64,000 nucleotides of DNA from Bradyrhizobium lablabi (GTDB lineage: Bacteria > Pseudomonadota > Alphaproteobacteria > Rhizobiales > Xanthobacteraceae). Below, piece after piece: positions 25,567-34,697 of the stretch. The stretch covers positions 2,542,001 to 2,606,000 of the forward strand of contig NZ_LT670844.1 in assembly GCF_900141755.1 (NCBI RefSeq), read 5' to 3'. Both the position numbers and the translations under genes were made by a program. Each line of letters begins with the position of its first letter. Position 1 is the stretch's first letter. The notes below the pieces were generated by a model. That model was not told where the DNA came from and made no database searches. It saw only the letters and a list, made by a program, of their open reading frames with translations.

Positions 25567-28311
25567 TCATGCCGCCCGGTTGAGGTCGGCGGTCTGTTCC
25601 TTCAGCGCCGCGATCAGGCCGGGACGGTCGAACTTGGCGACGTAATCGTGGAAGCCGGCGAGCTTGCCGCGCTCGATCGCCGCCGGCGACACCAGCGAGG
25701 ACAAAGCGATGATCGGCATCGCGCTCAAGTGCTGATCGGCCCGGATGGTTTCGGCGAACTCAAAACCGTTCATGTCGGGCATTTCGATATCGGTCAGCAC
25801 CACGTCGAAGATTTGCCCCGAGCGCAGCACGGAGAGCCCCTCCTGCGCGTTGGGGGCGACCCGCACCCGGTAACCAGCGGCTTTGAGCACCGGCGCCAGC
25901 ATGTTGCGGAAGAAGGCACTATCGTCGACCAAGAGCACCGATTGCGCCATGGCCGAGGGCTTCATCTCCTTGCGGGTGAACCAGTCGGAGAACGCCATGG
26001 GGAGGAAGTGGCCGACGTCGATCACTTCCGTAGCCTGGCCCTTGATGACCGCGGAACCCAGAATACCCTCATGGGAGCCGGCGACCTCGATGTTGAGCCG
26101 TTCCTCGACGATGTCGATGATCTCGTCGACCACGAGCCCCATCGAGCGGCCGTCATCGGCGAACACCAGGATCGGTTGGGCGCCTGTGGTCTGGACGCTG
26201 ACGCCTTCCATCTGCACCAGCGGCATCAGCTGGTCGCGGTATTGGACCATATAGCGGCCATTCGAGAGCTCGATCTTGTCGGCGGCGATCTCCTCCAGGC
26301 GCGTGACGAGGCCGAGCGGCACCGCCTTGGGCTGGGTGGAGCCTGCGCGGAACACCAATAGCGAGGTCAACTGCTCGGCGGCGTTGGCGCGCATCGCGGC
26401 ATTCTCATCGGATATCTCATGGCTTGCCGCACCGGAAGCGCCGAGCGCCTTTGCGATGCCGTTGGGATCGATGATCATGATCACGGCGCCATCGCCCAAA
26501 ATGGTATTGCCGGAGAACATGTCGATGTGGCGCAGTTTCGTGGACATCGGCTTGACCACGATTTCCTCGGTGTGGAACACGCCGTCGACCACGATGCCGA
26601 ACGTCTGGTTGCCGACTTGCGTGACGACGATAAAGCCGTTTTCCGGATCGGAAGAGGAGCCGTCGTCGATCTTGAGCAGTTTTTTCAGATGCATCAGCGG
26701 TAATAGCTTGTTGCGCAAGCGCAAGACTGCGGTGTCCTTGATGCGCTCGATGCGGTGCTCGGAATTGGCGCGTGCCCGCACCAGTTCGACCACCGCGAGC
26801 TGGGGAATGGCAAAGCGATCACCGCCGGCTTCCACGATCAGCGCCGAGACGATGGCCAAGGTCAGCGGAATCTTGATGGTGACGGAAGAGCCCTCGTCGG
26901 CCACCGACTTGATGTCGATGGTGCCGCCGATCTGGTCGATATTGGTGCGTACCACATCCATGCCGACGCCGCGGCCGGAGACGGAGGTGATCGCAGCGGC
27001 AGTGGAAAAGCCCGGCGCGAAGATGAATTTGTGGATCTGGGCCTCGGTCATCTTCTCGAGCTCAGCCTCGCTGACGAGCCCGTTGGAGACCGCTTTGGCC
27101 TTGATCTTCTCGGTGTTGAGGCCTCTGCCGTTATCGGCGATGCAGATGATGATGTGGCCGCCTTCGTGATAGGCCGACAATCTGATCGTGCCCTGCTCGG
27201 GCTTGCCGGCGGCCAAGCGCTCGGCAGGCGTCTCCAGCCCATGATCGGCCGAGTTGCGCACCATGTGCGTCAAGGGGTCCTTGATCAGATCGAGCACCTG
27301 CCGGTCGAGCTCGGTGTCGGCGCCGTGCATCTCCAGTTCGATCTGCTTGTTCAATTCGCCGCTTAGATCACGCACGATGCGCGGCAGCTTCTGCCAGGCG
27401 TTGCCGATCGGCTGCATGCGCGTCTTCATGACGCCTTCCTGCAATTCGGCGGTGACGTTGGAGAGCCGCTGCAGCGGCACCTTGAACTCGGTGTCCTCGT
27501 TACGCCTCGAAATCTCGAGCAGCTGATTGCGCGTCAGCACCAGTTCCGACACCATCGTCATCAGATGTTCCAGCGTGTCGACATTGACGCGGATCGACTG
27601 GTTGGCGATGCGATCGCCTTCGGACGCGGACGCTTCCGGATCGACGACGGCTTTTTTCGCGGCCAGCTTTTCCTTCGCTGAATTGCCGCGCTTCTCGGCG
27701 GCCGCGGCAGGCGCAGCGACGGCACCAGCGGGCTCCTTCGGCGCCGGTTCCGGCGCTGGCTGCTTCGGCGCGGGCGCGACCTCGATCTCCGTCTCGCGGA
27801 AGGCGCGCTCCAGTTCGTCCAGCGACACTTCACCGGGACGCAATGCGCGCTCCAGCACCTGCGGCACCAGGGTGCCCTGTGCAACGGCGGGCTTCGCGGG
27901 AACGGCTGGCTCAACCGGCTCTGACATCGCTTCCATCCCTCGTTCCACCATTTCCTGGAGTTTGACGATCAGATCCTGATCGGAGCCATCCGGCTCAGCC
28001 TCGGTCGCCTCAAGGCCCGACAGAATTTCCTTGATGCGGTCGATGCTGCTCAGGATCAGGGTGACCGCGTCGGCCGTAACCGGCATTCCGTCGCGGAATT
28101 TGCCCATCAGCGTCTCGCCGGCATGCGCCAGCGCTTCGAGCCGCGGCAGGCCCAGGAAGCCGCAGGTGCCCTTGATGGTGTGGACTAGGCGAAAGATGTT
28201 ATCGAGAATCTTCGCGTTGTTCGGCTCCTGCTCGAACTTCACCAACTGATTATCGACGGTATCCAGGCTCTCGCTGGTCTCCGTCAGAAATTCCCGCAGC
28301 AGATCATCCAT
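25567..28311 (-). CDS. cheA: Hybrid chemotaxis histidine kinase CheA with C-terminal receiver
   Basis: A 914-residue kinase. The order is HPt (1-105, phospho-His44 in RLVHTIKGTCGFLG), a variable Pro/Ala-rich P2 region, dimerisation helices (NQSIRVNVDTLEHLMTMVSEL), ATPase domain (DPLTHMVRNSADHGLE, ADNGRGLN, GRGVGMDVV), a CheW-like regulatory domain, a second CheW-like stretch (LVVDEIIDIVEE) and a receiver (LLVDDSAFFRNML, VVLTDIEMPDMNGFEF). The fused receiver is extra relative to E. coli CheA and may act as a phosphate sink. The ATG at 28311 (MDDLLREFLTE) is preferred over 28428. It heads cheA-W-Y-B-R. Confidence 0.93.
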   Translation of the reverse strand: MDDLLREFLTETSESLDTVDNQLVKFEQEPNNAKILDNIFRLVHTIKGTCGFLGLPRLEALAHAGETLMGKFRDGMPVTADAVTLILSSIDRIKEILSGLEATEAEPDGSDQDLIVKLQEMVERGMEAMSEPVEPAVPAKPAVAQGTLVPQVLERALRPGEVSLDELERAFRETEIEVAPAPKQPAPEPAPKEPAGAVAAPAAAAEKRGNSAKEKLAAKKAVVDPEASASEGDRIANQSIRVNVDTLEHLMTMVSELVLTRNQLLEISRRNEDTEFKVPLQRLSNVTAELQEGVMKTRMQPIGNAWQKLPRIVRDLSGELNKQIELEMHGADTELDRQVLDLIKDPLTHMVRNSADHGLETPAERLAAGKPEQGTIRLSAYHEGGHIIICIADNGRGLNTEKIKAKAVSNGLVSEAELEKMTEAQIHKFIFAPGFSTAAAITSVSGRGVGMDVVRTNIDQIGGTIDIKSVADEGSSVTIKIPLTLAIVSALIVEAGGDRFAIPQLAVVELVRARANSEHRIERIKDTAVLRLRNKLLPLMHLKKLLKIDDGSSSDPENGFIVVTQVGNQTFGIVVDGVFHTEEIVVKPMSTKLRHIDMFSGNTILGDGAVIMIIDPNGIAKALGASGAASHEISDENAAMRANAAEQLTSLLVFRAGSTQPKAVPLGLVTRLEEIAADKIELSNGRYMVQYRDQLMPLVQMEGVSVQTTGAQPILVFADDGRSMGLVVDEIIDIVEERLNIEVAGSHEGILGSAVIKGQATEVIDVGHFLPMAFSDWFTRKEMKPSAMAQSVLLVDDSAFFRNMLAPVLKAAGYRVRVAPNAQEGLSVLRSGQIFDVVLTDIEMPDMNGFEFAETIRADQHLSAMPIIALSSLVSPAAIERGKLAGFHDYVAKFDRPGLIAALKEQTADLNRAA

Positions 28312-28477
28312 GAAACAGGCCTTCGAACGCACGGGCGCGCGACTTCGACACGCCATTCGTAATTTGGCCAGCTTCACCGCAAACCGTTTAATATTGGTTG
28401 AGTAATTGGAAAAGAACGGGATCAACAAAGAGATAAGACGGCCTCATCGAATCCGGAGGCCTCCTGTAAAGGTCTGG

Positions 28478-28485
28478 TTAACCAT
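28478..28485 (-). promoter_or_regulatory. CtrA half-site-like motif upstream of cheA
   Basis: TTAACCAT lies in the 229-base gap between chpT and cheA, 167 bases before the cheA ATG. The same octamer occurs upstream of ctrA at 17012-17019. The intervening AT-rich segment 28380-28420 could carry the cheA promoter. Confidence 0.35.
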
Positions 28486-28540
28486 AACTTCCGGATTTCG
28501 AGGATGTTGGCTCGTATTCCGATCCCAAAGCAGTGTGGCT

Positions 28541-29185
28541 TCAGGAAGCCGTCACCACCACCGAATCGCCCTCGGGCGCCAGCATCACCTTCAGTCCGCA
28601 GGCCTGCGCCAGAAGGCGGGTATAATAAGGCTGCACCGCATGGGCATCCGCGGCTGCCGCACTTGAGCTCAGGAGGTCGGCGACATTTTGCGGCATGCGG
28701 GCGTTCAGTCCGCTGGCTGCGACCCGAAAGCCGATTCCCTCCCCCTCGCCCACGGAATCGACTGTCAGCACGCCGCCGCGCGGAATGGTCTGCTGCGCGA
28801 TCACCATCATGTTCAAGAGCAGCTTGACCCGGTTTTTCGGCAGCAGCAGGCGCGGCAAATTCCAGGCGATCTTGGTCTTGGCGTCCTCGAGATGGCCGCG
28901 CGCCATGGTCTGCGCGTCGCCGAGGTCGATCTGGGCCCCCGACGATCCCGCGGCCCCGAACGCCAGCCGGCAGAACTGCAGCCGCGCCGAGGCGGTCTTG
29001 GCGCTCTTGCGGATCAGATCGAGCGCGAATTCGCGATCTTCGGGCTTCGGATTGTCGTCCAGCACCTCAAGCCCATTGACGATGGCGCCGACAGGACTGA
29101 TGAGATCGTGACAAACCCGCGAGCACAACAGCGCCGCCAGTTCGAGGGCGTCGGGGGCGGGACCGGGAGACGGGGTGGCTGACAT
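28541..29185 (-). CDS. chpT: Histidine phosphotransferase ChpT
   Basis: A 214-residue pseudo-kinase of the ChpT family, the shuttle that carries phosphate from CckA to CtrA and CpdR. His26 in LLCSRVCHDLISPVGAIVNG is the conserved phospho-site, followed by the DHp-like helices and a degenerate ATPase-like domain that cannot bind ATP. The ATG at 29185 has AGGA 8 bases upstream. It is just upstream of the che operon on the same strand, and ctrA is 11 kb away. Confidence 0.88.
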   Translation of the reverse strand: MSATPSPGPAPDALELAALLCSRVCHDLISPVGAIVNGLEVLDDNPKPEDREFALDLIRKSAKTASARLQFCRLAFGAAGSSGAQIDLGDAQTMARGHLEDAKTKIAWNLPRLLLPKNRVKLLLNMMVIAQQTIPRGGVLTVDSVGEGEGIGFRVAASGLNARMPQNVADLLSSSAAAADAHAVQPYYTRLLAQACGLKVMLAPEGDSVVVTAS

Positions 29186-29327
29186 AAGGTGTTCCTGCAA
29201 ATCCGCGACATTGCGGACAAAAGCGAATCACGCATGCTCGCGGGCTTGATACACTGCGGACGCGCGTGCTGCCAACACGGGTGAGCGACGGCCAAAGGCA
29301 AGACCAACAGCATATGAGACCCGCGTC

Positions 29328-30158
29328 ATGAATAAGGCAGCCTCCAAAGCACCCGCGATCGACCGTGACGCCGCCGCCGCTCTGATCGGGCCCCTGACCG
29401 ATCTCGTGATCCGCGCAGGGGCCGCCATTCTCGCCGTCAACCGCGGGGCAATGCGGATCGACGGCAAAGCCGACGGGTCGCCGGTAACGGAAGCGGACCT
29501 CGCCGCCGACCGCATCATCGCAGAGGGACTGGCGCGGCTCGCCCCGGAGCTGCCGACGCTGTCGGAGGAGCGCGTCGATCTGGCAACGCCGCCGTATCTC
29601 GGCAGCTTCTTTCTGATCGATCCGCTCGACGGCACCAAGGAATTCGTCGCCGGCCGCGACGAGTTCACGGTCAATTTGGCGCTCGTAACCGACGGGACGC
29701 CGCTGCTCGGCATCATCGGCGCGCCGGCGCTTGGAATTGTGTGGCGGGGACTGGTCGGCCGCGGCGCGGAGCGGCTGGCGACCAATAATGCATCCCTCGC
29801 CGCGCCGATCCATACCCGCCGCCACCCGAAACCGGGCGAGCCCTGGATTGCGGCCGTCAGCCGCTCGCACGGCGATGTCAGAACTGAAGCCTTTATCGAC
29901 GCAAGGCCCGGCGCCAGCCGCAAGATGCTCGGCTCGGCCTTAAAATTCGGCTGGGTCGCGGAAGGCGGCGCCGATATCTATCCGCGCCTGGCGCCGACCT
30001 CCGAATGGGACGTCGCGGCGGGACACGCGGTCGTCACCGCCGCCGGCGGCAAGATTACCGATGGGCAAGGCGCCGCCCTGCAATTCGGCCGGGGACGCCA
30101 AGGTTTTATCGTCCCGGAATTCATTGCCTGGGGCGATCCCGAGGCGGCGTCGCGGTGA
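29328..30158 (+). CDS. cysQ: 3'(2'),5'-bisphosphate nucleotidase CysQ
   Basis: A 276-residue lithium-sensitive phosphatase of the inositol monophosphatase superfamily. It has the metal site DPLDGTKEF (residues 98-106), an upstream EE pair in LSEERVDL and the second signature WDVAAGHAVVTAAGG. It hydrolyses 3'-phosphoadenosine 5'-phosphate to AMP, protecting sulfate assimilation and RNA turnover. It is divergent from chpT with a 142-base gap. Confidence 0.88.
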   Translation: MNKAASKAPAIDRDAAAALIGPLTDLVIRAGAAILAVNRGAMRIDGKADGSPVTEADLAADRIIAEGLARLAPELPTLSEERVDLATPPYLGSFFLIDPLDGTKEFVAGRDEFTVNLALVTDGTPLLGIIGAPALGIVWRGLVGRGAERLATNNASLAAPIHTRRHPKPGEPWIAAVSRSHGDVRTEAFIDARPGASRKMLGSALKFGWVAEGGADIYPRLAPTSEWDVAAGHAVVTAAGGKITDGQGAALQFGRGRQGFIVPEFIAWGDPEAASR

Positions 30159-30165
30159 GCGCCCC

Positions 30166-30693
30166 CTACTGCGCCAGATCCTGCTCCGCGGCCGGCCAGT
30201 GCGATTTCGCCTCGCGCTGGCCGCGCTCGGGATCGGCGGCGAAGGCATCGCGGTTGTCGTCGCGGCTGAACAGATAGAGCCGCTGTCCGGAGATCAGCCA
30301 AAACCGGGGGTTACCGGCCACCGTGACGCCGCGCGCCAGATCGATCGGGTCGTAGCCGCCGAACTGGGGGCCGTAAATCTCGGGATGGGCGACAAAGGAG
30401 GCGCGGTTGCCCTCGTTGCGGAAGCGCCAGACCGCGCCGGCTTGCGACGCCTCATAGTCCGGCAGGCCACGCTCCGGGCTTTGGTCGACAAAATAGGCAA
30501 CGGGGTCGAAACCCTCGATCGCAAGACCGGTAAAACGGTTCATCACCACCCGCTCGGTGGTTGCGGCCTCCGCCGCATGCGGCGCAGCAAGACTTAGCCA
30601 GACCAGGGCCGACAATACGGAGATCAAGGCTATTCCGGGGCGAAGGCCCGCATCCGAATGCCTGTCGTTTCTTTCCTGCCGCTGTGCCGTCAT
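30166..30693 (-). CDS. Exported YHS-domain protein
   Basis: A 175-residue protein with a membrane or signal segment (ALISVLSALVWLSLAAPHAAEA) and a YHS domain: NRFTGLAIEGFDPVAYF, then YEASQAGAVWRFRNEGNRASFVAHPEIYGP. YHS domains are small metal-associated modules found in copper and heavy-metal handling proteins. The conserved Cys of some YHS families is absent here. The start at 30693 is uncertain; 30711 is an in-frame alternative. It converges on cysQ with only 7 bases between the stop codons. Confidence 0.7.
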   Translation of the reverse strand: MTAQRQERNDRHSDAGLRPGIALISVLSALVWLSLAAPHAAEAATTERVVMNRFTGLAIEGFDPVAYFVDQSPERGLPDYEASQAGAVWRFRNEGNRASFVAHPEIYGPQFGGYDPIDLARGVTVAGNPRFWLISGQRLYLFSRDDNRDAFAADPERGQREAKSHWPAAEQDLAQ

Positions 30694-30803
30694 AGTTGAT
30701 GCCGATAACATCCGAGTCGGGGGACACTGGGCGCAACCTAAAGCGGTGCTCGTTGGCATCAGGTTAAGGCGGCGGCCAGGTTTTCGATACGCAGGGGTTC
30801 TTT

Positions 30804-31403
30804 ATGACTTTCGCATCACGCCTTGCCGCGGCGAGCCTCGCCGCGTTGATGTGCTGGGCCATGCCCGCTTTCGCCCAGCAAGCGCCGCCATTGCCGCCGC
30901 CGCAGCGCCAGCCCGGTCCCAACAATTACGGGCCGGACGAACTGACCAGCGCCGGGCACCGGTTTTTCGGCAACGTCTCGCGCGGGCTCGCGTCCGTGAT
31001 CGAGCGCGCGGTCAGCCAATGGGGCCTGCCGAACGGCTATATCCTGGGCGAGGAAGGCTCCGGCGCCTTTGTCGCAGGCCTCCGCTACGGCGAAGGCACG
31101 CTCTACACCAAGAATGCCGGCGATTTGCGGGTCTACTGGCAGGGTCCCTCGGTCGGCTTCGACTGGGGCGGCGACGGCGCCCGCACCATGACGCTGGTCT
31201 ACAATCTGCCGGCAACCATCGCGATCTACCAGCGCTTCGTCGGCATCGACGGCTCCGCCTATATTATCGGCGGTTTCGGGATGACGGCGCTGACCGCCAA
31301 CAATATCGTTCTGGTGCCGATCCGCTCGGGTCTCGGATTGCGGCTCGGCGCCAATGTCGGCTACCTCAAATATACCCCGCACGCGACCTGGAACCCGTTC
31401 TAG
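30804..31403 (+). CDS. EipA-like envelope integrity protein (DUF1134)
   Basis: A 199-residue periplasmic protein with a signal peptide (MTFASRLAAASLAALMCWAMPAFA) and the DUF1134 beta-barrel core: FFGNVSRGLASVIERAVSQWG, YILGEEGSGAFVAGLRYGEG, GFDWGGDGARTMTLVYNLP and IYQRFVGIDGSAYIIGG. The Brucella member EipA supports envelope integrity and belongs to the CtrA regulon, which fits its place near ctrA and chpT here. Length and motif order are normal. Confidence 0.8.
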   Translation: MTFASRLAAASLAALMCWAMPAFAQQAPPLPPPQRQPGPNNYGPDELTSAGHRFFGNVSRGLASVIERAVSQWGLPNGYILGEEGSGAFVAGLRYGEGTLYTKNAGDLRVYWQGPSVGFDWGGDGARTMTLVYNLPATIAIYQRFVGIDGSAYIIGGFGMTALTANNIVLVPIRSGLGLRLGANVGYLKYTPHATWNPF

Positions 31404-31530
31404 GCGGCGTTTTCCGACGCCCACGAATTTTCCGGTTACGAATTGACGTTAATGCGGCAATGGGCTGGTGTTTCCCCCGTCCGCCATGGCATTGTGACAT
31501 TAATCATTTTCTGGCGGGGAGTTAGCCTTC

Positions 31531-32820
31531 ATGGTCGAACCGATCATGTATTTGGCGATCGGTTTTCTGATCTCGATGCTGTTCGGGCTGATGATCGTGC
31601 CGCTGGTGCATAACCGCGCGGTGCGGCTGACGACCAAACGGCTCGAGGCGGCGACGCCGTTGTCGATGGCTGAAATCCAGGCCGACAAGGACCAGCTGCG
31701 CGCGGAATTCGCGATGTCGGCGCGGCGGCTCGAGATGAGCGTCGACCAGCTCAAGAACAAGACCACCAGCCAGCTCGCCGAACTCGGCAAAAAGACCGAT
31801 GCGATCAACCGCATGAAGCTCGAGCTCGGCGAAAAGAACGCCACCATCTTCTCGCTGGAAGCGCGCGAGAAGGCGATGAAGGAACAATTGCGCGCCACCG
31901 AAGAGGAATTCGCCGCCAAGACCGAAGCGCTGCGCGACGCCGAAAAGGCGCTGAAGGACAAGCAGAGCGAACTCACGAAAATCAATCACGAATTATCCGA
32001 TCGCTCGATGATGGCGGACACCCGCCAGGTCGAGCTGGTCGCGGTTCGCGCCCAGATCGACGAACTGAAGAACCGCGTCGGCGACGCCGAGAAGGAATTC
32101 TCCACGACGCAGGCGCGGCTTGAACAGGAGCGCGGCGAATCCGAGAAAGCGACGCGCGAGCTCACGGAGGCGCGCAGCCGGGTCGAGAATTTGAGCCAGC
32201 GCGTCACGGATCTCGATCGCCAATTGATCGTCCAGGTCAAGGAAGCGGAGATGCTCAGTAACCGCGTCAACGATCTGGAAGCGCGCCTTGCCACCCAGGG
32301 CAAATTGCTCGCCGAGCGCGACTATGAGAACAATCAGCTGCGCCAGCAGAACGCGACCGCGGAGAGCGCGTTGAAGGAATTGCGCGGCGAGATCGCCGCC
32401 AACAACAGCGGCAAATGGCCGGCGCTGGAAAAACTCAAGACCGAGAAGGCGGCGGCCGAAGAGCAGCTTCGCATCGCGCGTGACGAACGCGCCAAACTGC
32501 AGCGCGACATCAACGCGATCCAGCAGCAGGCCGAAAGCTCCTGGGCGACCGAGCGCATGGAGAATGCGCTCTTGCGCGAGCGCATCAACGACATCGCCGC
32601 CGAGGTCGCAAAACTCGCGATGCAATTGGAAGGGCCGAACTCGCCGATCGAGGCCATGCTGGCCGCGGAGCCCGTGGTGCCGGCGAAGTCCGCTAACGGC
32701 GCCGCCGCCAATGGCGCGGCCGCAGCGAGCGCCGCTCCCGAGGGCGGCGGCACGCTCGCCGAACGCATCCGCGCGCTGCAGTCCCACGCCTCCCGGGCGC
32801 GACAGCAGGGGGCGGGCTGA
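31531..32820 (+). CDS. Membrane-anchored coiled-coil protein
   Basis: A 429-residue protein with one N-terminal span (MYLAIGFLISMLFGLMIVPLV) followed by about 330 residues of almost uninterrupted coiled coil rich in E, K, R and Q (EEFAAKTEALRDAEKALKDK, VENLSQRVTDLDRQL). It ends with an Ala-rich linker and a short helix TLAERIRALQSHASRARQQ. It resembles structural or scaffolding proteins, but no named family was recognised. GGGGAG sits 11 bases before the ATG. Confidence 0.7.
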   Translation: MVEPIMYLAIGFLISMLFGLMIVPLVHNRAVRLTTKRLEAATPLSMAEIQADKDQLRAEFAMSARRLEMSVDQLKNKTTSQLAELGKKTDAINRMKLELGEKNATIFSLEAREKAMKEQLRATEEEFAAKTEALRDAEKALKDKQSELTKINHELSDRSMMADTRQVELVAVRAQIDELKNRVGDAEKEFSTTQARLEQERGESEKATRELTEARSRVENLSQRVTDLDRQLIVQVKEAEMLSNRVNDLEARLATQGKLLAERDYENNQLRQQNATAESALKELRGEIAANNSGKWPALEKLKTEKAAAEEQLRIARDERAKLQRDINAIQQQAESSWATERMENALLRERINDIAAEVAKLAMQLEGPNSPIEAMLAAEPVVPAKSANGAAANGAAAASAAPEGGGTLAERIRALQSHASRARQQGAG

Positions 32821-32871
32821 GATTCCGCGGCGCGCCACCGTTAGGCACACATAGCTACCCCATATAAAGTC

Positions 32872-33009
32872 GTCATACCCCGCGCATGCGGGGTATCCAG
32901 TACGCCGCGGCTTCTCGGTTCTATCGCTGGCGTCTCTGGAATACTGGATCGTCCGCCGGAGCCTGTCATCGGGCGGCGCCTTGCGCCGACCCGGTGGCGA
33001 ACGATGACA
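32872..33009. repeat. Palindromic intergenic repeat, GTCATACCCC ... GATGACA
   Basis: The element starts GTCATACCCCGCGCATGCGGGG with an internal hairpin, continues through ATCCAGTA...TACTGGAT arms and ends with CGGAGCCTGTCATCGGGC...GATGACA. It shares the CCTGTCATCGGGC core with the repeat at 10111, so these are mosaic members of one superfamily. Confidence 0.65.
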
Positions 33010-33600
33010 GCTGGGGTGTGAGGCGGATTTGAATTTCAACAGCCACAACTTCGCGATCTCGCGGCGCCTTGCGCCCGAGTTTTGCTCTTGGTTCCCGCCC
33101 TCTGAAACCCAGAGGGCGCAGGGAATGCCGGGCGCCCGATGCGCCCGATAGCCGCGTGTGCAACGATAGTGTGAGAGCGCACACGCGTTAGTCAGGTCAC
33201 ACCGGAAACACCCGGCATTCCCCGCGCAATGGTTTTACGGCTTATATCGTGCTCTCCCCGGTGAGCCGGGCTTTCTTGCCACCGTCATCGGCGAAATTGC
33301 TTCCGCCAACTTGACACCAGCGTCGGGGTGTCAGGACCACACGACTTCGCCGTCCGCTAGAAAGCGCCCTCGTCTTTGGCACCACCCGCGTCCACCGCAT
33401 CCCGCCCCGCGTCCGTGACGATCGCGAGCCGCCCCTCTGTGTGGGACGGGATGACGGGAGTCTTATGGGTGATTTGGGCAAATCACGAAGCGGTATATTT
33501 TTGCAAACCGGACTGGACGACCCAAATCAGCTTGATCGGCCTCAAGAATTTAGCGTTTTGGCGCAAATCGCCCGATGACACCGGCCGCGCGGCTTGACAC
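33010..33600. repeat. Long non-coding repeat-like region before tRNA-Val
   Basis: About 590 bases with no convincing reading frame. It contains short hairpins (CCGGTGAGCCGG) and sequences such as GGAAACACCCGGCATTCC and TTGACACCAGCGTCGGGGTGTCAGGACC that I recognise as typical of a large multi-copy Bradyrhizobium intergenic repeat. Recognition is from memory and needs a genome-wide copy count. Confidence 0.45.
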
Positions 33601-33692
33601 CTGTAGCCCGCACTTCGTAAATCGCGGGCACTGACAAACCGTCTTGTCCGATCCGACGCCGCTTCCGGCCTTTGATTGTACACGAGAATCCC

Positions 33693-33767
33693 GGGCGCAT
33701 AGCTCAGCGGGAGAGCGTTCCCTTCACACGGGAGAGGTCCAAGGTTCGATCCCTTGTGCGCCCACCA
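33693..33767 (+). tRNA. tRNA-Val (anticodon CAC)
   Basis: A complete 75-base cloverleaf with encoded CCA. The acceptor GGGCGCA pairs with TGCGCCC, the D arm is GCTC-AGCGGGA-GAGC, the anticodon arm TTCCC-TTCACAC-GGGAG has anticodon CAC at 33725-33727, and the T arm is CAAGG-TTCGATC-CCTTG. It marks the left border of the accessory region and is a plausible integration target. Confidence 0.95.
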
Positions 33768-34044
33768 GACCCAGCCCTATCCGGCCTCGGGTTTTATCCC
33801 GCTGAAATGCTGCGGCTGCGCAGATTCGTGCTCCGGGAGTACGCGTTGGACTAAGCCCAAGTCGAAGGTCATCGCCCATCGCTCTGCACCAGCGCCGTAG
33901 GTCATCCATCGGCGGAAGTCCCAAGCGCTAGCGAGCTGCTTAAGCTGGGGCTTCAAGTCGCGCAGTCGAGTGGACCGTGACGCCTCTCGATCGTCCCCGA
34001 CAATCCGTGCCGCCGAAGAAAGCATAAGCTGTCAAAATTCAAGA
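33768..34044. other. Gene-free stretch after tRNA-Val
   Basis: No supported gene. A minus-strand frame of 82 codons (33777-34025) reads without stops but has no recognisable domain and no clear ribosome-binding site. The following 34191-34697 is also without a supported gene. Confidence 0.4.
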
Positions 34045-34190
34045 ATGGGTCAGTGTCGCTGTCCACTGAGTAATTCAGCAGCAACAACCCTTGGAAAATG
34101 CAACACCGCCTTGTGGCTTGCCACACTTGCGGCAATTTCCCCGACCTGTATTCGCTTGGCGACAGACTTAGATTGAGCATGCGAATTTAG
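34045..34190. repeat. Dispersed repeat, copy A
   Basis: Starts GGTCAGTGTCGCTGTCCA and ends ...CGCTTGGCGACAGACTTAGATTGAGC. It is a diverged copy of 36893-37025 (GGTCAGTATCGCTGTCCA ... TTCGCTTGCATACAAGTTCAGATTGAG), with a shared GCCACACTTG(C/T)GGCAA centre. Confidence 0.6.
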
Positions 34191-34697
34191 AGCGCACCGC
34201 CGTCTGGCGCGGCGCCGATTGGGCCATTTGCGCGTCTGAAAAGATCGAAACAACCCGATCCGTCACCGTCTCGTTGGCGACTCGGAGCGGAGTCGTTGTC
34301 ATGATCATTCTTGGCGCCTACACTCGTTATCGCACTGGGCGTCCCTTGTTTGGTTCTGTGACGATCGAAATGATGAAACAGAACAAGATTCCGGTACTCA
34401 TGGCTCACTAGAACTGACTGGCCCCAGATGCTGAGGGCAGCTGCCGACGAAAGAAGCGCAACGGAAGGAGCATCCCGAGAATCTATCCTCCAACACCGCC
34501 GCCAATTGCGCCTGCTACGGCTGCAGAAGGAATGCTTTTCGCATTGCCCCGGGGCGAGGATTCTCGGCAAGGCGATCTACGCATTGTGGCAGCCTCCAGC
34601 GCAGAACAGTCTGACCAGGAGCACAGAGCATGGAGCCAGCCCATAGGCTACAATTCCGTCCGCGAACAGCCGATCCAGATAGGGGAGTATCGCTGCC

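Noticed and set aside
33777..34025. 82-codon minus-strand ORF after tRNA-Val
   Set aside because: Somewhat protein-like composition, but no ribosome-binding site, domain or hydrophobic pattern; left as unsupported.
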